Origin: Mytilus galloprovincialis
Taxonomy: Eukaryota > Mollusca > Bivalvia > Mytilida > Mytilidae
Reading direction: 5' to 3'
Length of the DNA: 64,000 bases
Assembly (NCBI RefSeq): GCF_965363235.1
Contig: NC_134843.1
Span: 92,041,795 to 92,105,794 of the forward strand
The notes below the pieces were generated by a model. The model had not been told where the DNA came from. It did not search any database and saw nothing but the letters and a program-made list of their open reading frames with translations. The first letter of the stretch is position 1. The number at the start of each line of letters is the position of its first letter. Position numbers and translations under genes: made by a program. This document shows positions 1-13,000 of this stretch, piece after piece.

Positions 1-451
1 AATTACATACAATTGATTATAATTGGTAACAAAAATGGCGGCGGCTAGAGAAATGGCAACAAACTTTTACAATGGCGGCGTTAATTTGGCGATGGCGGAA
101 GATAATTTAATAATTGCAGGAATAAATTGACGGTGGTGGCAGATATTCAACGCACCATCATGAAATATGTTATTGAGATCCCTGTCATTATAACTTTGTA
201 TGTTTTTGGCCAATACAATGTTCGAATGGCACTAAAGGTAACTTTTTCCGGAATCATTTTCAAAAACTTTCGAAATGATTTCACATTAACAGACATTCCA
301 TGCGCGCAGGCAAATAATGCATGGTAATTTACACAAAAGAAAGGTAGAATGATAGAAAGAACACCCTGTTTTTGTAGTATTAAAGATATGTTGGCAAACA
401 ACAAAATCGAAAATTGACTCATCATAGGTTGCAGGATTAAATTTGGTATTT

Positions 452-498
452 ACGTCAGAAGCGCGTTTCGTCTACAAAAGACTCATCAATGACGCTCG
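452..498 (-). ncRNA. Hammerhead ribozyme, unit 1 (core base changed)
   Basis: This has the same layout as unit 2 but the core reads TTGATGA, so the invariant C3 is lost and cleavage is expected to fail. GAAA and stem II are kept. Confidence 0.6.
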
Positions 499-693
499 AA
501 TCCATAAAAAGTTAAAAAGGTCAAATAAAGTACAAAGTTGAAAACATTGAGGACCAAACTTTTTAAAGCGTTAAATTATTTTGTATAATGTCTAAACAAT
601 CTATTCAGAATATCAAAAAATCTAAAATAGTAAATGTAACATTTTTGTTTTTGTTTTTACCCCCTTTTTACAGGAATTAAATTGTGTACATTT

Positions 694-740
694 ATGTCAG
701 AAGTGCGTTTCGTCTACAAAAGACTCATCAGCGACGCTCG
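694..740 (-). ncRNA. Hammerhead ribozyme, unit 2
   Basis: Read on the minus strand: CTGATGA, GTC-TTTTGTA-GAC stem-loop II, GAAA, then CGCACT and the TTC cleavage triplet. Stem I pairs GCGTC with the TGAC after the cleavage site for four base pairs, one of them a wobble. All invariant core bases are present. Confidence 0.65.
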
Positions 741-1189
741 AATCCATAACAAGTTAAAAAGGTCAAATAAAGTACAAAGTTGAAGAACATTGAGCACCAA
801 ACTTCTTAAAGCGTTAAATTATGTTTTATAATGCCTAAACAATCTATACAAAATATCAAAAAATCTAAAATAGTCAATGTAACATTTTTGTTTTTGTTTT
901 TACCCCCTTTTTACAGGAAATAAATTGTGTACATTGTGCTTCACACAGTGGCATAATGCATTAGACGCTTTGGAAATAACATTGAATGAATGTGTTTATC
1001 AAAAATGTTTCAAACTTAGTATCTTATAAAAAAGAAGATGTGGTATGATTGCCAATGAGACAACTATCCACAAAATACCAAAATGACACAGACATTGTTT
1101 AGATATCTCGTTTTCATCATTGTATAGCGCAGACATTTGGTTAATTTGCGCGTTTTTGCCTTATTAATTTGATTTGACTGAAAGTATGT

Positions 1190-1515
1190 GTAAAAGAGGG
1201 ACGAAAGATACCAAAGGGACAGTCAAACTCATAAATCTAAAACAAACTGACAACGCCATGGCTAAAAAATGAAAAAGACAAACAAACAACAGCACACACG
1301 ACACAACATAGAAAACTAAAGAATAAACAACACGAACCCCACCAAAAAACTAGGGGTGATCTCAGGTGCTCCGGAAGGGTAAGCAGATCCTGCTCCACAT
1401 GCGGCACCCGTCGTGTTGCTTATGTGATAACAAATCCGGTAAATGGTCTAATTCGGTAGGTCACATTCATGAAAGGGAAGGGGATTGTAGTTACGACGTA
1501 AGGAACATATCCGAT
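1190..1515 (-). repeat. 3' tail of a reverse-transcriptase element
   Basis: Shares GACGAAAGATACCA, AGACAAACAAACAAC, ACTAGGGGTGATCTCAGGTG and CACCCGTCGTGTTG with 19105-19400, where coding remnants continue beyond it. It is therefore probably the 3' end of the same retroelement and not an independent SINE. Confidence 0.5.
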
Positions 1516-3626
1516 ATATTATGCTCACATATAAGCGTAATATCTAGTATTTAGATAAATTGTAAACAGAAATCACGAAATTGTCCCAATGACCACTGTT
1601 TTAAGAAAAATTAAAACATTACGCTGATAATTACAAATCTCCAAATGGGATTTCTATAAAAAAAAAAATATATAACTTGCTTGGTTTATGATTGACATGC
1701 AAGAGGTCATCCACAGTATATCGTGAAAAAGAGACAATATGTATAATTTTCATATATACTAGGCTAGCATGTGCACAATAGGAATATTAGGAGGATTATG
1801 TAAATAATTGTTGCTAAATTAAAGCGATAAAGGTTTACAGATGTTCAGTATAAGTAGACTTGAATCGATGGTAATTGCATCGTCTGATTACAATAATTAC
1901 TCAAAGATTCCAAATTCAACAGACTTATCAGTGACGCTCGAACCAACTAAGAATAAATGTTAATTCAAGTACGACGTTGACGAGAATTGAGGATATGAGG
2001 AATAAGTCCAAATATTTGCTTAATAGAGCGTTTGTTATTTATATCTGGGTAGAAAATCTATTTTATTACGAACAATTTGAAGTTTTGTAAACAGTTGATT
2101 TTTAATTTGACCATAAATGAATGTTCATATCCAAGCTCAAATCAAATATGCAATCATTAATTTATTAATATCAGTGGTGTCTTTTTCAACAACACCATAT
2201 ATTAGTGTTAGTCACAAATTTTCTATAAAATAATGTGTTATCATCCATGTATTTCAAAAGAGTTTTACATGCATGGTGGTAACTGTTGACCCCTCCGGAA
2301 CATATGAGTTCACCGTCGCTTTTTATGGTTCGTTTTGATCAATTTTGAGTTTTATGCGAAGTAATTCGTTTTTTGTTTGTCTCTAGTCCTTTTTCTAATA
2401 CCATGCTGATGTCTGTTTATTATGTGTAACTATCACGGGATTTTTATTCTGATTATTCAAAAAGACATGGTTCATATTTGTGCCTTTTTTGTTTGCAATT
2501 GTTTGTAAAATACATCGGTGTTGTACATTACCCTCTCACTGATAATATTCTTAGAATACTTGTAAATATAATAGCTAATTTTTACTCATTTATTATCTTT
2601 ATATTTAAGATAATGTGTTTCTAACATACTTTTTTGTTTTCATAATTTAAACCCCCCCCCCCCCTTTTTCTTCTCCGTTTTCGGTAATGTTTACTTCCGT
2701 AAAGCAAAGTTATGCACAGAGCTTTATATTCAGCCAAGTTTGACGTTAATGTTACACAAATTTCGAAACTAATTAATAATGTATGCGCTTTCACACTCAA
2801 TAAAAGAAATTTGATATTTACCGAGAAATTGACGAACACCTAACAATCAAAAGACGTACAAACACACATTTGTTTGACAAGTTATCAAAGTTAAGATCTA
2901 AAAAACATCTTTAGATCTTACTTGTAAAGAATTGAATTTAAAAATTCCGAATTTTGAAATTGAAATGGGTAAAGGTCACTGTTATTTAAAAGCTCTTTGA
3001 AAATTTCAAATTTGCACATTATACTTTAGATAATTGTTAAATTTAAAGACTTGTTTGGCGATAAGAAATAAAATAAGTTCTGAATTTAGAAACAAAAGAT
3101 ATTTTTCTTTGAATTTAAGTTAGTTTTTTTTTTTCATTTTGCTCTTAACGCATATATGTAGAAACAACAAACTATGCTAATGTGACTGCATTTTCCTGGA
3201 ATTTTTGCTTTGACCTTTGACCATGATTTAACAAAAATGTGACCACTACAGACAACGACACAACAGTATTTCGATGAGGCACCATCTCCTCTTTATTTGA
3301 TAAATAAAATAAAGCCGTGTGTTATTCCATTAACCCAAATCGATCAAATCCGTTGATTGGGCACCTTACTAATATAAACGTTTAGGAAAAGGAACCAGAT
3401 TTTGTAAATATGTTTTGTGGATAAGTTTAAAAATTGTTTACAAATATCGTTTATGGGATATTTGGCCCAGATTTCTTGATAATGAGTAGAAATATCTTAC
3501 TAGAAGGTTACATGATAACCTTAAGAACAATAAATTTATTCAAGAGACCAATGAGTGTACACACGGTTAACTTTAGATACGCAATTTGATAAATCGACTG
3601 ATATAGTAATCTGTTTGTTATACTGA
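1516..3626. other. Gene-free stretch
   Basis: AT-rich with no supported gene. It holds the hammerhead fragment at 1921-1945, a diverged inverted copy of the RT-element tail near 2280-2480 and a C run at 2652-2664. The 5' UTR and promoter of the B-box/SH2 gene should lie at its right end, but no TATA box or initiator can be singled out. Confidence 0.6.
1921..1945 (-). repeat. Hammerhead repeat fragment (5' half)
   Basis: On the minus strand it reads GAGCGTCACTGATAAGTCT, the stem I strand and core of the hammerhead repeat with one core change; the rest is absent. Confidence 0.4.
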
Positions 3627-4013
3627 ATGAGGTTTATGTCCAGTAATATGTCGTCAGATTCAATTATACAAGGACAAATTCCTATCGTATGTCACCTTTG
3701 CGATCAATCGGGATCCATTAAATGGAAATGTTTGACCTGTGAACTACTAATGTGTGGTAAATGTCGCGATAACGTGCACTCCAGATTCAAAACAGCAGAG
3801 CCTCATGAAATAGTCGACATAAAAAATGTTGGTTTGCCTAAAAAAAGGAGATCATTTAATTTGATTGCTAGATGTGAATTCCATAAAGGTTGGAAATGTT
3901 GCCTATATTGCACCGACTGTAGCGTTGCCGTTTGTCCTAATTGTATTGCTGGAAGACACAAAAAACATGACATGATAAATTTCGCTGAGTTCGTCAATGA
4001 TGTAGAAAACGAC
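3627..4013 (+). CDS. Exon 1: double B-box zinc finger
   Basis: This exon codes for 129 residues and ends at a GTATGT donor in phase 0. B-box 1 ligands are C22, C25, C35, C38, C43, C46, H51 and H60. B-box 2 ligands are C83, H86, C95, C98, C103, C106, H111 and H114, the usual spacing of TRIM proteins. Bivalve genomes carry many B-box proteins that continue into a coiled coil and NHL repeats; here the frame stops at 4037 if read through, so splicing onward is expected. Alternative reading: a truncated B-box exon of a separate gene. Confidence 0.85.
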
Positions 4014-7000
4014 GTATGTAATCATAATGTTTGTTAGTGTGCTTTCAATTTTTATCTTTACGTTTTGGTAATTTTATTATTGTTATCCTAAATAATGTGT
4101 CTATACTTTATTTTTGTTGTTAACCTAGAAAACACATAATGTTTACTGGCAAAACTTTGTTGTTCAATGGCATTGGCCATGCTTCCATTCGGGAGCTAGT
4201 CAATTTGTACTTGCCAAACCGATCTCTCTGGTCAAGCTCTTCACAACTACTTACCGTTCCAAAGTTGCGGACGGAGATGTACGGCGAAAGACGATGTGAA
4301 TGAACAGCAGCATCTTTTTGGAACAAGTTTGAGACCATGCAAGTTCCTAAGCTTAAAACACATTTTTGAATCTCAGCTTAAAACTCGTTTTTGAATCTCA
4401 ACGTTAACCTCATTTTTATTGCATTGCTTTTTAATCAGATTGATTTGTTTTCTTTTACGGGTTTTTATTATTGTGCATCTACTTTAAATGCATTTTTGTA
4501 TTCTTTCTTAAGTTTTTGTTTTTGTTTTGTATGATTTGAGCCTCAAATGTTAATTGTTAATACTTTGTTTTGATATTTATTTTAATATCGTTCTTTTTAA
4601 TGGTAGGCATTTTTTTGTAATTTTATTTCAGTATTTTAATCTGACATAGTTTGTTTTTGCACTTCAGTGTTCTGTTGTTTTGTTGTTTTCCTCCATTAGT
4701 TGATGTTTTCCCTCGGTTTTAGTTTCTAACCCGGAATTTTTTTCTCTCAATCCGTTTATGACTTTTGAACAGCGGTATACTACTGTTGCCTTTATTTATA
4801 GTGTATGTTTTAAATTTATGTTTATGTCTTTGTCTTTGATTTGTTTTAATTACATTTCTGCATGCACAACGCATTGGAGTAATTTCTATTTTTTATATCA
4901 GGCGCTTTATAAATTTTCATTATTATAATTTTCAATATTATTGTTATGAAATATTTTTGCACAACAGGAGGCCTAAGTTTCATAATTTCTGATTATTAGC
5001 TTAATAGAACAAAAGTTACAATTATTATAATAATTAAATTTATGTTTTTGCTATGGCTTGACATGACCAGTTTTTCAAGGACACATATTGCATATAATAA
5101 TTTATGCAAAAGATTTGTTTTGATAGTAATACAAGAACGGCCTTTCTTAGATTCAATATGATTTACTGTCGTTCACGATACATTCAAAAAATATGCAATA
5201 GAACAGAATGTTAAGGCAATGCCTTTTCTAAAAGGGTATCATTCACACAAAGAAATACAAGCTAAATGCATACAGGCACAGTTCATAAAACAACAGACAA
5301 AATCTAATGTTATGATTAAACCACGGAAAACAACATGTTCTTAGCTTGGTACAGATATTTTCCGAAAAATAAATTTGGATTTAACTGGTTTTATAGTTAG
5401 CAAAACCTCCCACTGGCATTGCGGTTGTTTAAAATTATACCGACAAAATTGGGTTGGCAACCTAATAAAACCTAATAGGCTAATGCGACAATGTTTATAT
5501 AACAATAAACACAACTGACTAAAAGGTTCAAACTAAAAATAGAAATTAATGTGTCAAAGACGCCAGCAAAAAGGTGTAGAAGTTGATAGTGAACTAGACA
5601 AATACTCCAGCAAAAGAGTTTTGTAGTTCATAGTAAATTGACAAAGACGCTAAAACATTTTTTGTAGTTTTTATGCCGTATAAAGTATACACTTTCGCAG
5701 TAAAGTAAACATTAAAGTAAAATTTTAAAACAAGGGTTAACAAAATGGATATCAAATACAAGTTCAACTCAGATCGCTGTCTGCACAAAGCGACTTTAAA
5801 AAAAGTTCTGTAAAAAGTAAAAACACAAAAATACTGAACTCCGAGGAAAATTCAAAAAGGAAAATCAAAAGGCAAAATCAAAAGTCCAAACACATCAAAC
5901 GAATGGATAACAACTGTCATATTCCTGACTTGGTACAGGCATTTTCTAATGTAGAAAATGGTGGATTGAACCTGGTTTTATAGCTAGCTAAACCTCTCAC
6001 TTGTATGACAGTCGCATCAAATTCCATTACATTGTCAACGATGCATGAACAAAACAAACATACTCAAAGAGTAAAAATGTCAAAAATAGGGGTACAACAG
6101 TCAATATTGTGTTATCATCTTAATATCACTACATAAACAACAAATGTAACAAAGTAGCACAAAAAGGCATACATCAAATTTAATATTCTCATTTTGCTTT
6201 TCTTATACGGCTGAATTTATCTATGTAAAGTCTACCCATAAATGAAAGAAGGTTTTCATTACTGGTGTAAAATTGCGCGTTTGAAATTCGCACAGGTAGA
6301 CATAAAAATAATTTTGTCGTATGACGGCATACATAAATGCAGACTCACGTAAAGTAGATATAACAAAAAGCAGACTTACAGTAAAAATAATAAATAAAAT
6401 AATGGTGTGGTTCAAAGCATGACGGGACACATAAGTACAGTTTCACGTCAAATACGGCTGAATTTATCTATGTAAAGTCTACCCATAAATGATAGAAGGT
6501 TTTCATTACTGGTGTAAAATTGCGCGTTTGAAATTCGCACAGGTAGACATAAAAATAATTTTGTCGTATGACGGCATACATAAATGCAGACTCACGTAAA
6601 GTAGATATAACAAAAACCAGATTTAACAGTAAAAGTAATAATAATAAATAAAATAATGGTGTTGTTCAAAGTATGACGGGATACATAAGTAAAAGAGAAG
6701 AGTGAAAAACTAGTAATTTTGTAAATATTTCTTTGTTTGTAGTCCAGTAGTGATGACTCTATGAATAGGATAGATTTAAGCTCGGATTTTGAACAACCAG
6801 AGGATTCAAAGGGTAAGTACTTGCCAAATGTAATGCCATATCGGCAAATAAATGCATTGCAAATGGGGGAGCTTCAATAAATGCAAAGTGTTTTTTTTTA
6901 TTGTTACGGTACTGACACAATTTATTCGTTCGAGGCATATAGATTTTTAAAATATGCCACACAGCTTTAAGGTTGGACCTGAAATGCAACAGGAGTGCAC

Positions 7001-10000
7001 ATCAACTTGCCATTGGTATATATAATTTTTTTTCACAAAACTTCATAGTAAAAGTAGCGCTAACTAAGCCATAAAAGGAGTCATATGGGACATTGCATTG
7101 TCTATTAGAACAGAAATGCAATCTTTGATATCTTAGTTATGTTTTTTTTTTTGTTGTCTTAAAATTCGAAGTGTGGTTGTTCCTAATTTAAAAATGGTAT
7201 AGGCCACGCATGACGAAGTTAATTTGGCAAGTGAATTGAAACGATTTTGTTTCACTAAAAAACAAACTTGGTTTTGCCGTTATCTGATTGGTCTATCTTC
7301 TTTTCGAGCTAATACAAAATTATAACGACATCGAAAATCGGTTGTAATTCAGCTCTCAAAACGAAATTTTTAAAAATTATGCAGTCCCTTTCTTGATTTA
7401 CCTTCATCAGGAATGTTCATGCTCGCTGGAAGCCAAGGATTAAAACTTCCTAAACCTGTGATATGATACAAAAATTAAACAAACTATCTGATTTCAATTG
7501 GTTGAGTGAGTTGGAACCTTAGCTGTTTTTTATGCCCCACCTGCTATAGTAGAGGGCATTATGTTTTCTGGTCTGTGTGTCCGTTCTTCTGTTCGTCCGT
7601 CTGTCCTGCTTCAGGTTAAAGTTTTTGGTCGAGGTAGTTTTTCATGAAGTTGAGGTCCAATCAACTTGAAACTTATTACACATGTTCCTTATGATATGTG
7701 TTTTCTAATTTCAATGTCAAATTAAGAGTTCTTATCCATTTTTCACGGTCTACTGAACACAGAAAAGGATATTGTGGATGAGGCATCCGTGTACGAGGGA
7801 CACATTCTTGTTTAAAATGTTTAACATTACCGTATCTGTTTTTATTAGAATATCTTAGTTTTATTTCATTTTCATTCTTTTTATACAAATATTTCGTCTG
7901 CTTTTTCTATTTCAGATTTGATATCTCCAACATTTAATACCCTGGACTATGTAGAAAAGACAGCAAACTTTTGGTTTATGCCAGATATAAATAAAACCGA
8001 AGGTTCTATATATTATGTTTTTCTGAGTTATTTGAACACTTTTTTTCACTTTCAATCAACATTAATTGCAATTACCGTAATATTGGTTATACAAAATGTC
8101 TGAACAGTTTTGCCTTAAAATACTCTGACAATTACAGGCTTAACCGGTAACAGATGTACAAAATGTTAAGTTAAATTTGCCTCTTGTTTACTTGTCGGAT
8201 GTCTTTATATAGATGTGATACCGTGTGGATAGAATCATTTCCAATTATTGAAGAATAAGATACACTATTTATTTAGATTTATTGTCAAAACGTAAAATTA
8301 ACAGTCATTTTACCATCAATGCATTACATTACAGAATTTATAAAAAGTAATGTTTTTGAAAACGAAAACTAATCTGCTCAACATCGCAAATTTATAATTC
8401 CACTTCTTAAAATATATCTAATACATTGTTTCGTTGATAAGTATACAACAAAAGACCACGTGATTTGAATTAACTAACTGAGGCATTCTTATTACAGATC
8501 TCACGGTATCCTTTATATCAAATGATATAATAAACGGGACGACCGATTTCATTAGATCTATATAAATTGGAAAACAAACACATTATAAAGTTACGTCAGG
8601 AGCGCTTTCTCCTAAATAGGATTTTATTTCGACTTCTTCTCACGGAGTTTGCAATTTTTAGCTTGTTAATTATCTTTTTTTAATGTCTGTCATATCCTTA
8701 TCATTGAAAATTCTCAATCAGGTCACCATCTATCCGGATATAAAGATATTTTGAAGGTATCGTCTTTTGATAAAGGCAATGTATGGTGCAATTTAATTTA
8801 AAGCTATTTATACAAAAACCAAAGTAAATTGACTACCCCTTTCAAAACTCCATTATATGTACAAGATCTGTTTGGAAACCACTGTAGCGAACCCCCATGT
8901 ACCAATACAAACTTACAACTTTCATGTAGAATATTGTCAGTTACAACCTTTTCAAACCCATTGGAAAATATAAAAAGGAGAAAAGATCATTTATAAAACT
9001 TATCTTTAGCAGCAAAGGTTTCGATGCCATCAACTTTGGAAATACTCTTGTCATGAAAGAAGGTTAAACATGCCAAAGGGACATTTAATTTGATTTCTTT
9101 AAATGTTTAAATGTTTTTAAATTTATAAAAGTAAACCAATAAATGTCAAAATACAGTCTTTAACAGACTGCATTGGCTCACACCGAACAGCAAGCTATAA
9201 AGCACCCCAAAAGTTACTAGTGTAAAACCATTCATACGGGAAAACCAACGGTCTAATCTATATAAAAATCGAGAAACGAGAAACACGTATATACCACATC
9301 AACAAACAACAACTACTGAGCATTAGAGTACTGACTTATGACAGGTGAAAACAATTGCAGCGGGTTTTAACGTTTAAATGGTACAAAACTTTCACCCTTA
9401 TCTGAAACAATAGTGTAACATCACAACACAGAAAGACACACTATAGAATATCAATTGAAATGACTGAACATAATAAAAAGACATAACTACATTATCACTG
9501 GTGGCTAAAATATTGGCATAGCAGTTCTTCAATCCCATTAACATCACAATGTAGTTAGAACTATTTTAATGCTATTTCAGCTCTGCTTACGCTTAAAGCC
9601 ACCACACCTGGAACATTTTTGATAAGGAAGTCAAAAACCAAAGTTGATTGTTTTGCTCTCGTTTTGCGGACAGAATACGACCCAGTGTACGATAACCCAA
9701 CAGAAATTTCTTTGGAAGATTGTGTCTCTACATATCGTATCGAGAAAACAACAGAAAACAAGTATCAATTCACTTTCACAGAGCAAATGTTTGGTAAGAT
9801 TTAACATTAAACAATTTAGCTAGATATATAAGATCAAACCGTTAATTCCAAATATGGAACGAAAGATATTTTGCATACACCTAATGTATATAGACTGTAA
9901 AAGTAAAATCACAAAAATACTGAACTCCGAGGAAAATTCGAAACGGAAGGTTCCTAATCAAATGGCAAAATCAAAGATAAAAACATCAGACCATGGATAA

Positions 10001-13000
10001 CAACTATCATATTCCTGACTTGTAACAGGCATTTTCTTATGTAAAAAAATGGTGAATTGAACCTGATTTTATAGCTAGCTAAACCTCTCACTTGTATGAC
10101 AGTCGTATCACATTCCATAATATTGACAACGATGCGTGAACAAAACAAACATATATATTAGGTAAAATGTCAAAAATAGGGGTTTAGCGGTCAATATTAT
10201 GTTGTGATCTTAACAAGTACAACAAGTATTTTAATCACAATAAAAACTAACAAATGAAGCACAAAAAAACATATAAAAAAATTTAACAACCTCATTCATT
10301 GCTTTCTTAATTTTTAACAGAGTCGTGCGTTTGACGTCAGAATGAAAACATCACTGTAGAGATATATAATAATTTTGTCGTTAAGAGATCGGCAAGGAAA
10401 AGCGCACAGTTCGTTCCCATAGAAATGCCGACAATTTGTTGAAAAAGTCTACCTTCAAATTAAACAAATATTTTGTTGATAAGAAACTCCAGCATACTGA
10501 TCACTTGTTCCTCTATGTTTTACCCTTTTGTACACTATTGAAAAAATATACCTTATGGTATCCCAAAGTAATAAAGTTATAACGTATGCTACCATTTTTA
10601 TGTTGAAAGGCATTATCAATTATTTCCCATTTCAAACTTTCAAACTATAGTAATATGATGAAGCAATGCATATTGTTTGCTTATTGGTATTTAAATCGAC
10701 ACAAGTATTTAGAGATATAACTAAATGGATAAAAATCCAAAATCGATCCCAATTTTATAGAAATGTACAATGCCTGATGTTAAATTTTAAGAATTCACTA
10801 TTTTCATGCTTTATTTCCGGGGTTTGTTTGTTGGTTTTTTTTGGTGCTTATCGGTTCGTTTCTTAAATGTTTTTCCATGCATAGTTTTTTATGTTCAATT
10901 TTAGCCATGTCTGCCATGTAGGTTGGCAGGTGGGGTCAGCGGACACATTTTTAAAACTAGATAGTCTAAAGCTAATTTTATCTGCTTGTGTAGTAAAGAG
11001 ACAATAATAATATATTGCACCAAAATTTATAAAGCTGATACCTTTCAGATTGAAAATTATATTCTATTTTATGGAAAGCTGGGAAGGAATTTTAATCCTT
11101 CAAGATAATTTCAAATCACTTCAGATTATTTGTAAGTTTCTATATTTTTTTCAAAATGTGAAACTGCTGACTCTTCCGGGCCAATTGTGTTTATTGTTCA
11201 GTAATTAATTCAATATTGCTTTTCTATTCTTTTCTTTTCCTTTTGCTTAATGTGTTGTGTTTTTTATTCGACATATGGATAGGTTTTGTTTACCCATTTG
11301 ATATCCATTCTCTTATTCTCATTTCGAATCCATTCTCTTATGCATGTTCTAAAAAGAAAATTATTAACTGTATACTCGTTGATTTATATAAGAAATAAAA
11401 CATGCTCCAGATAGCCTTATTATTAATGTATTGAAGAAATTACCAGCAATCTACAAGTTATCAATCAAACACCAAATAATCGAAGAGGAATTGTGAATAC
11501 CTAAGCAAACCGAAATAAACGAAAAATGTTCAAACGTTTCAGAGAAAACAAACTAAAACCTACTTGATACCACCAATTAAATCTGGGTATTTATTAATGA
11601 TACTAATTATGATATCTAATCTGATATCAGGTACCTGCTTACATTCCGTTTGTTGAAATAATTGAAATTGCTTTTTCTTATTAACTGGTCAAAGGTTAAG
11701 TTGCACTTTTCGTCTAATGTTAAGTTACAATTTTCGTCTACTATATAGACAAATATCTATGATCTGACTAGAAGTCTATTTATGAAGTACTTCATCAATA
11801 GTTACTAATTGAAGATCTTAACAGAATCCTTCTACAACAATGTTTTAAATATATATTTTAGACACCCTCGGATCACTGGTATTCAATCACACAGAAGCAC
11901 AAGGCATACTGCCATGTAAATTAAATATTCCAACAACTGGTAAGAAACACGTATCTTATAAATTGTATAGCCTTAGCCTGTAAACGCAATATTTCTACGA
12001 CAAGCGTCACTATTAGCAAATTTATCAATAAAAATACTAATGTAAACAGTGTTATCAAGTTGACAAGGTTTTGATAACGAATATCAGAACATATCCGTTG
12101 TAATCTGTAAATTAGATATTCCAAAATGATAACCAAACTTATTTTACAATGAATATACTTACGACGCTGTTGTCAAGTCAATAAAGTTGGCATTTTTTTT
12201 AATTAATGATTCACTCATATGGTCTTTGAATTGGAAATAAAAGTACTAAATCCATCTCAAGGTCAACTTTGCCTGAGTGAGAATGAGTGAACACATTTGT
12301 TTCTTTATAAATTTCAAAACTATAAACGGACTTTAGAAATGTTAGTTTAAGATCGTGTCAGTATCGAACTACTAACTGCTGAGTAGATACCCTTGGGGAC
12401 TGATAAATCACCAGTAGAGGTAACGACCTAGTGGTGTAAATAAAGGGAAAACAACACTTTATAAATGTCATGAGTCTGAAACGCTATTCTGGATTGACTA
12501 AAGTTTTTTTTAATCATATCATAACCTTAATACAAAGGAGAGTTGGACAGATTACAGGTATTCTAAAACATACTCTATCTTAAATGATATACGGGTATAT
12601 TTGGAAATCCAAGTTAAAAATTCAAAGTGACATCACAAAATTACTGTGTGACTTATCACTTGATTTGTACTTTAATGAACAACAGAACGCAGTGCTACTT
12701 GTGAAACAAGATCTGCTAACACATTCGGATAACAAGAGATCCCACTCGGTTTTTTGGTGGTGCTCGTATTGCTTTGTATGTTAACTTTGGCTAGTTTTGG
12801 TGTTTTTTTCGGGTATTTTGTTGGCATGGCCATGTAAATTTGTTTTCGACTTATAACTTTGCTGATCCCTTTGGAATATTCCGGGGTGTTTTACAGAGAT
12901 TCTATATAGTTGTTTTGTGCATGTTAAACAATATTATTTGATTCTTTGTTTGCTGAACAACAATATGTGTATGGTGAACAGAAGATGAGATATTTACAAT

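Larger units (their letters stand above)
452..936 (-). mobile_element. Tandem retrozyme: two 242-bp units with hammerhead ribozymes
   Basis: Two units (about 452-693 and 694-936) repeat with a 242-bp period. Each starts, on the minus strand, with a hammerhead ribozyme: core CTGATGA, a GTC/GAC stem II with TTTTGTA loop, GAAA, a short CG-rich stem III and a TTC cleavage site. The unit-2 core is intact (CTGATGA at 731-725, GAAA at 711-708); unit 1 has TTGATGA, which loses the first core base. Tandem monomers each bounded by a hammerhead are the structure of retrozymes, small non-autonomous retroelements that make circular RNA. Confidence 0.75.

Noticed and set aside
12584-12784. 66-codon plus-strand frame in the B-box/SH2 gene, considered as an extra exon
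   Set aside because: No phase-1 splice sites, and its second half is an inverted fragment of the RT-element tail.
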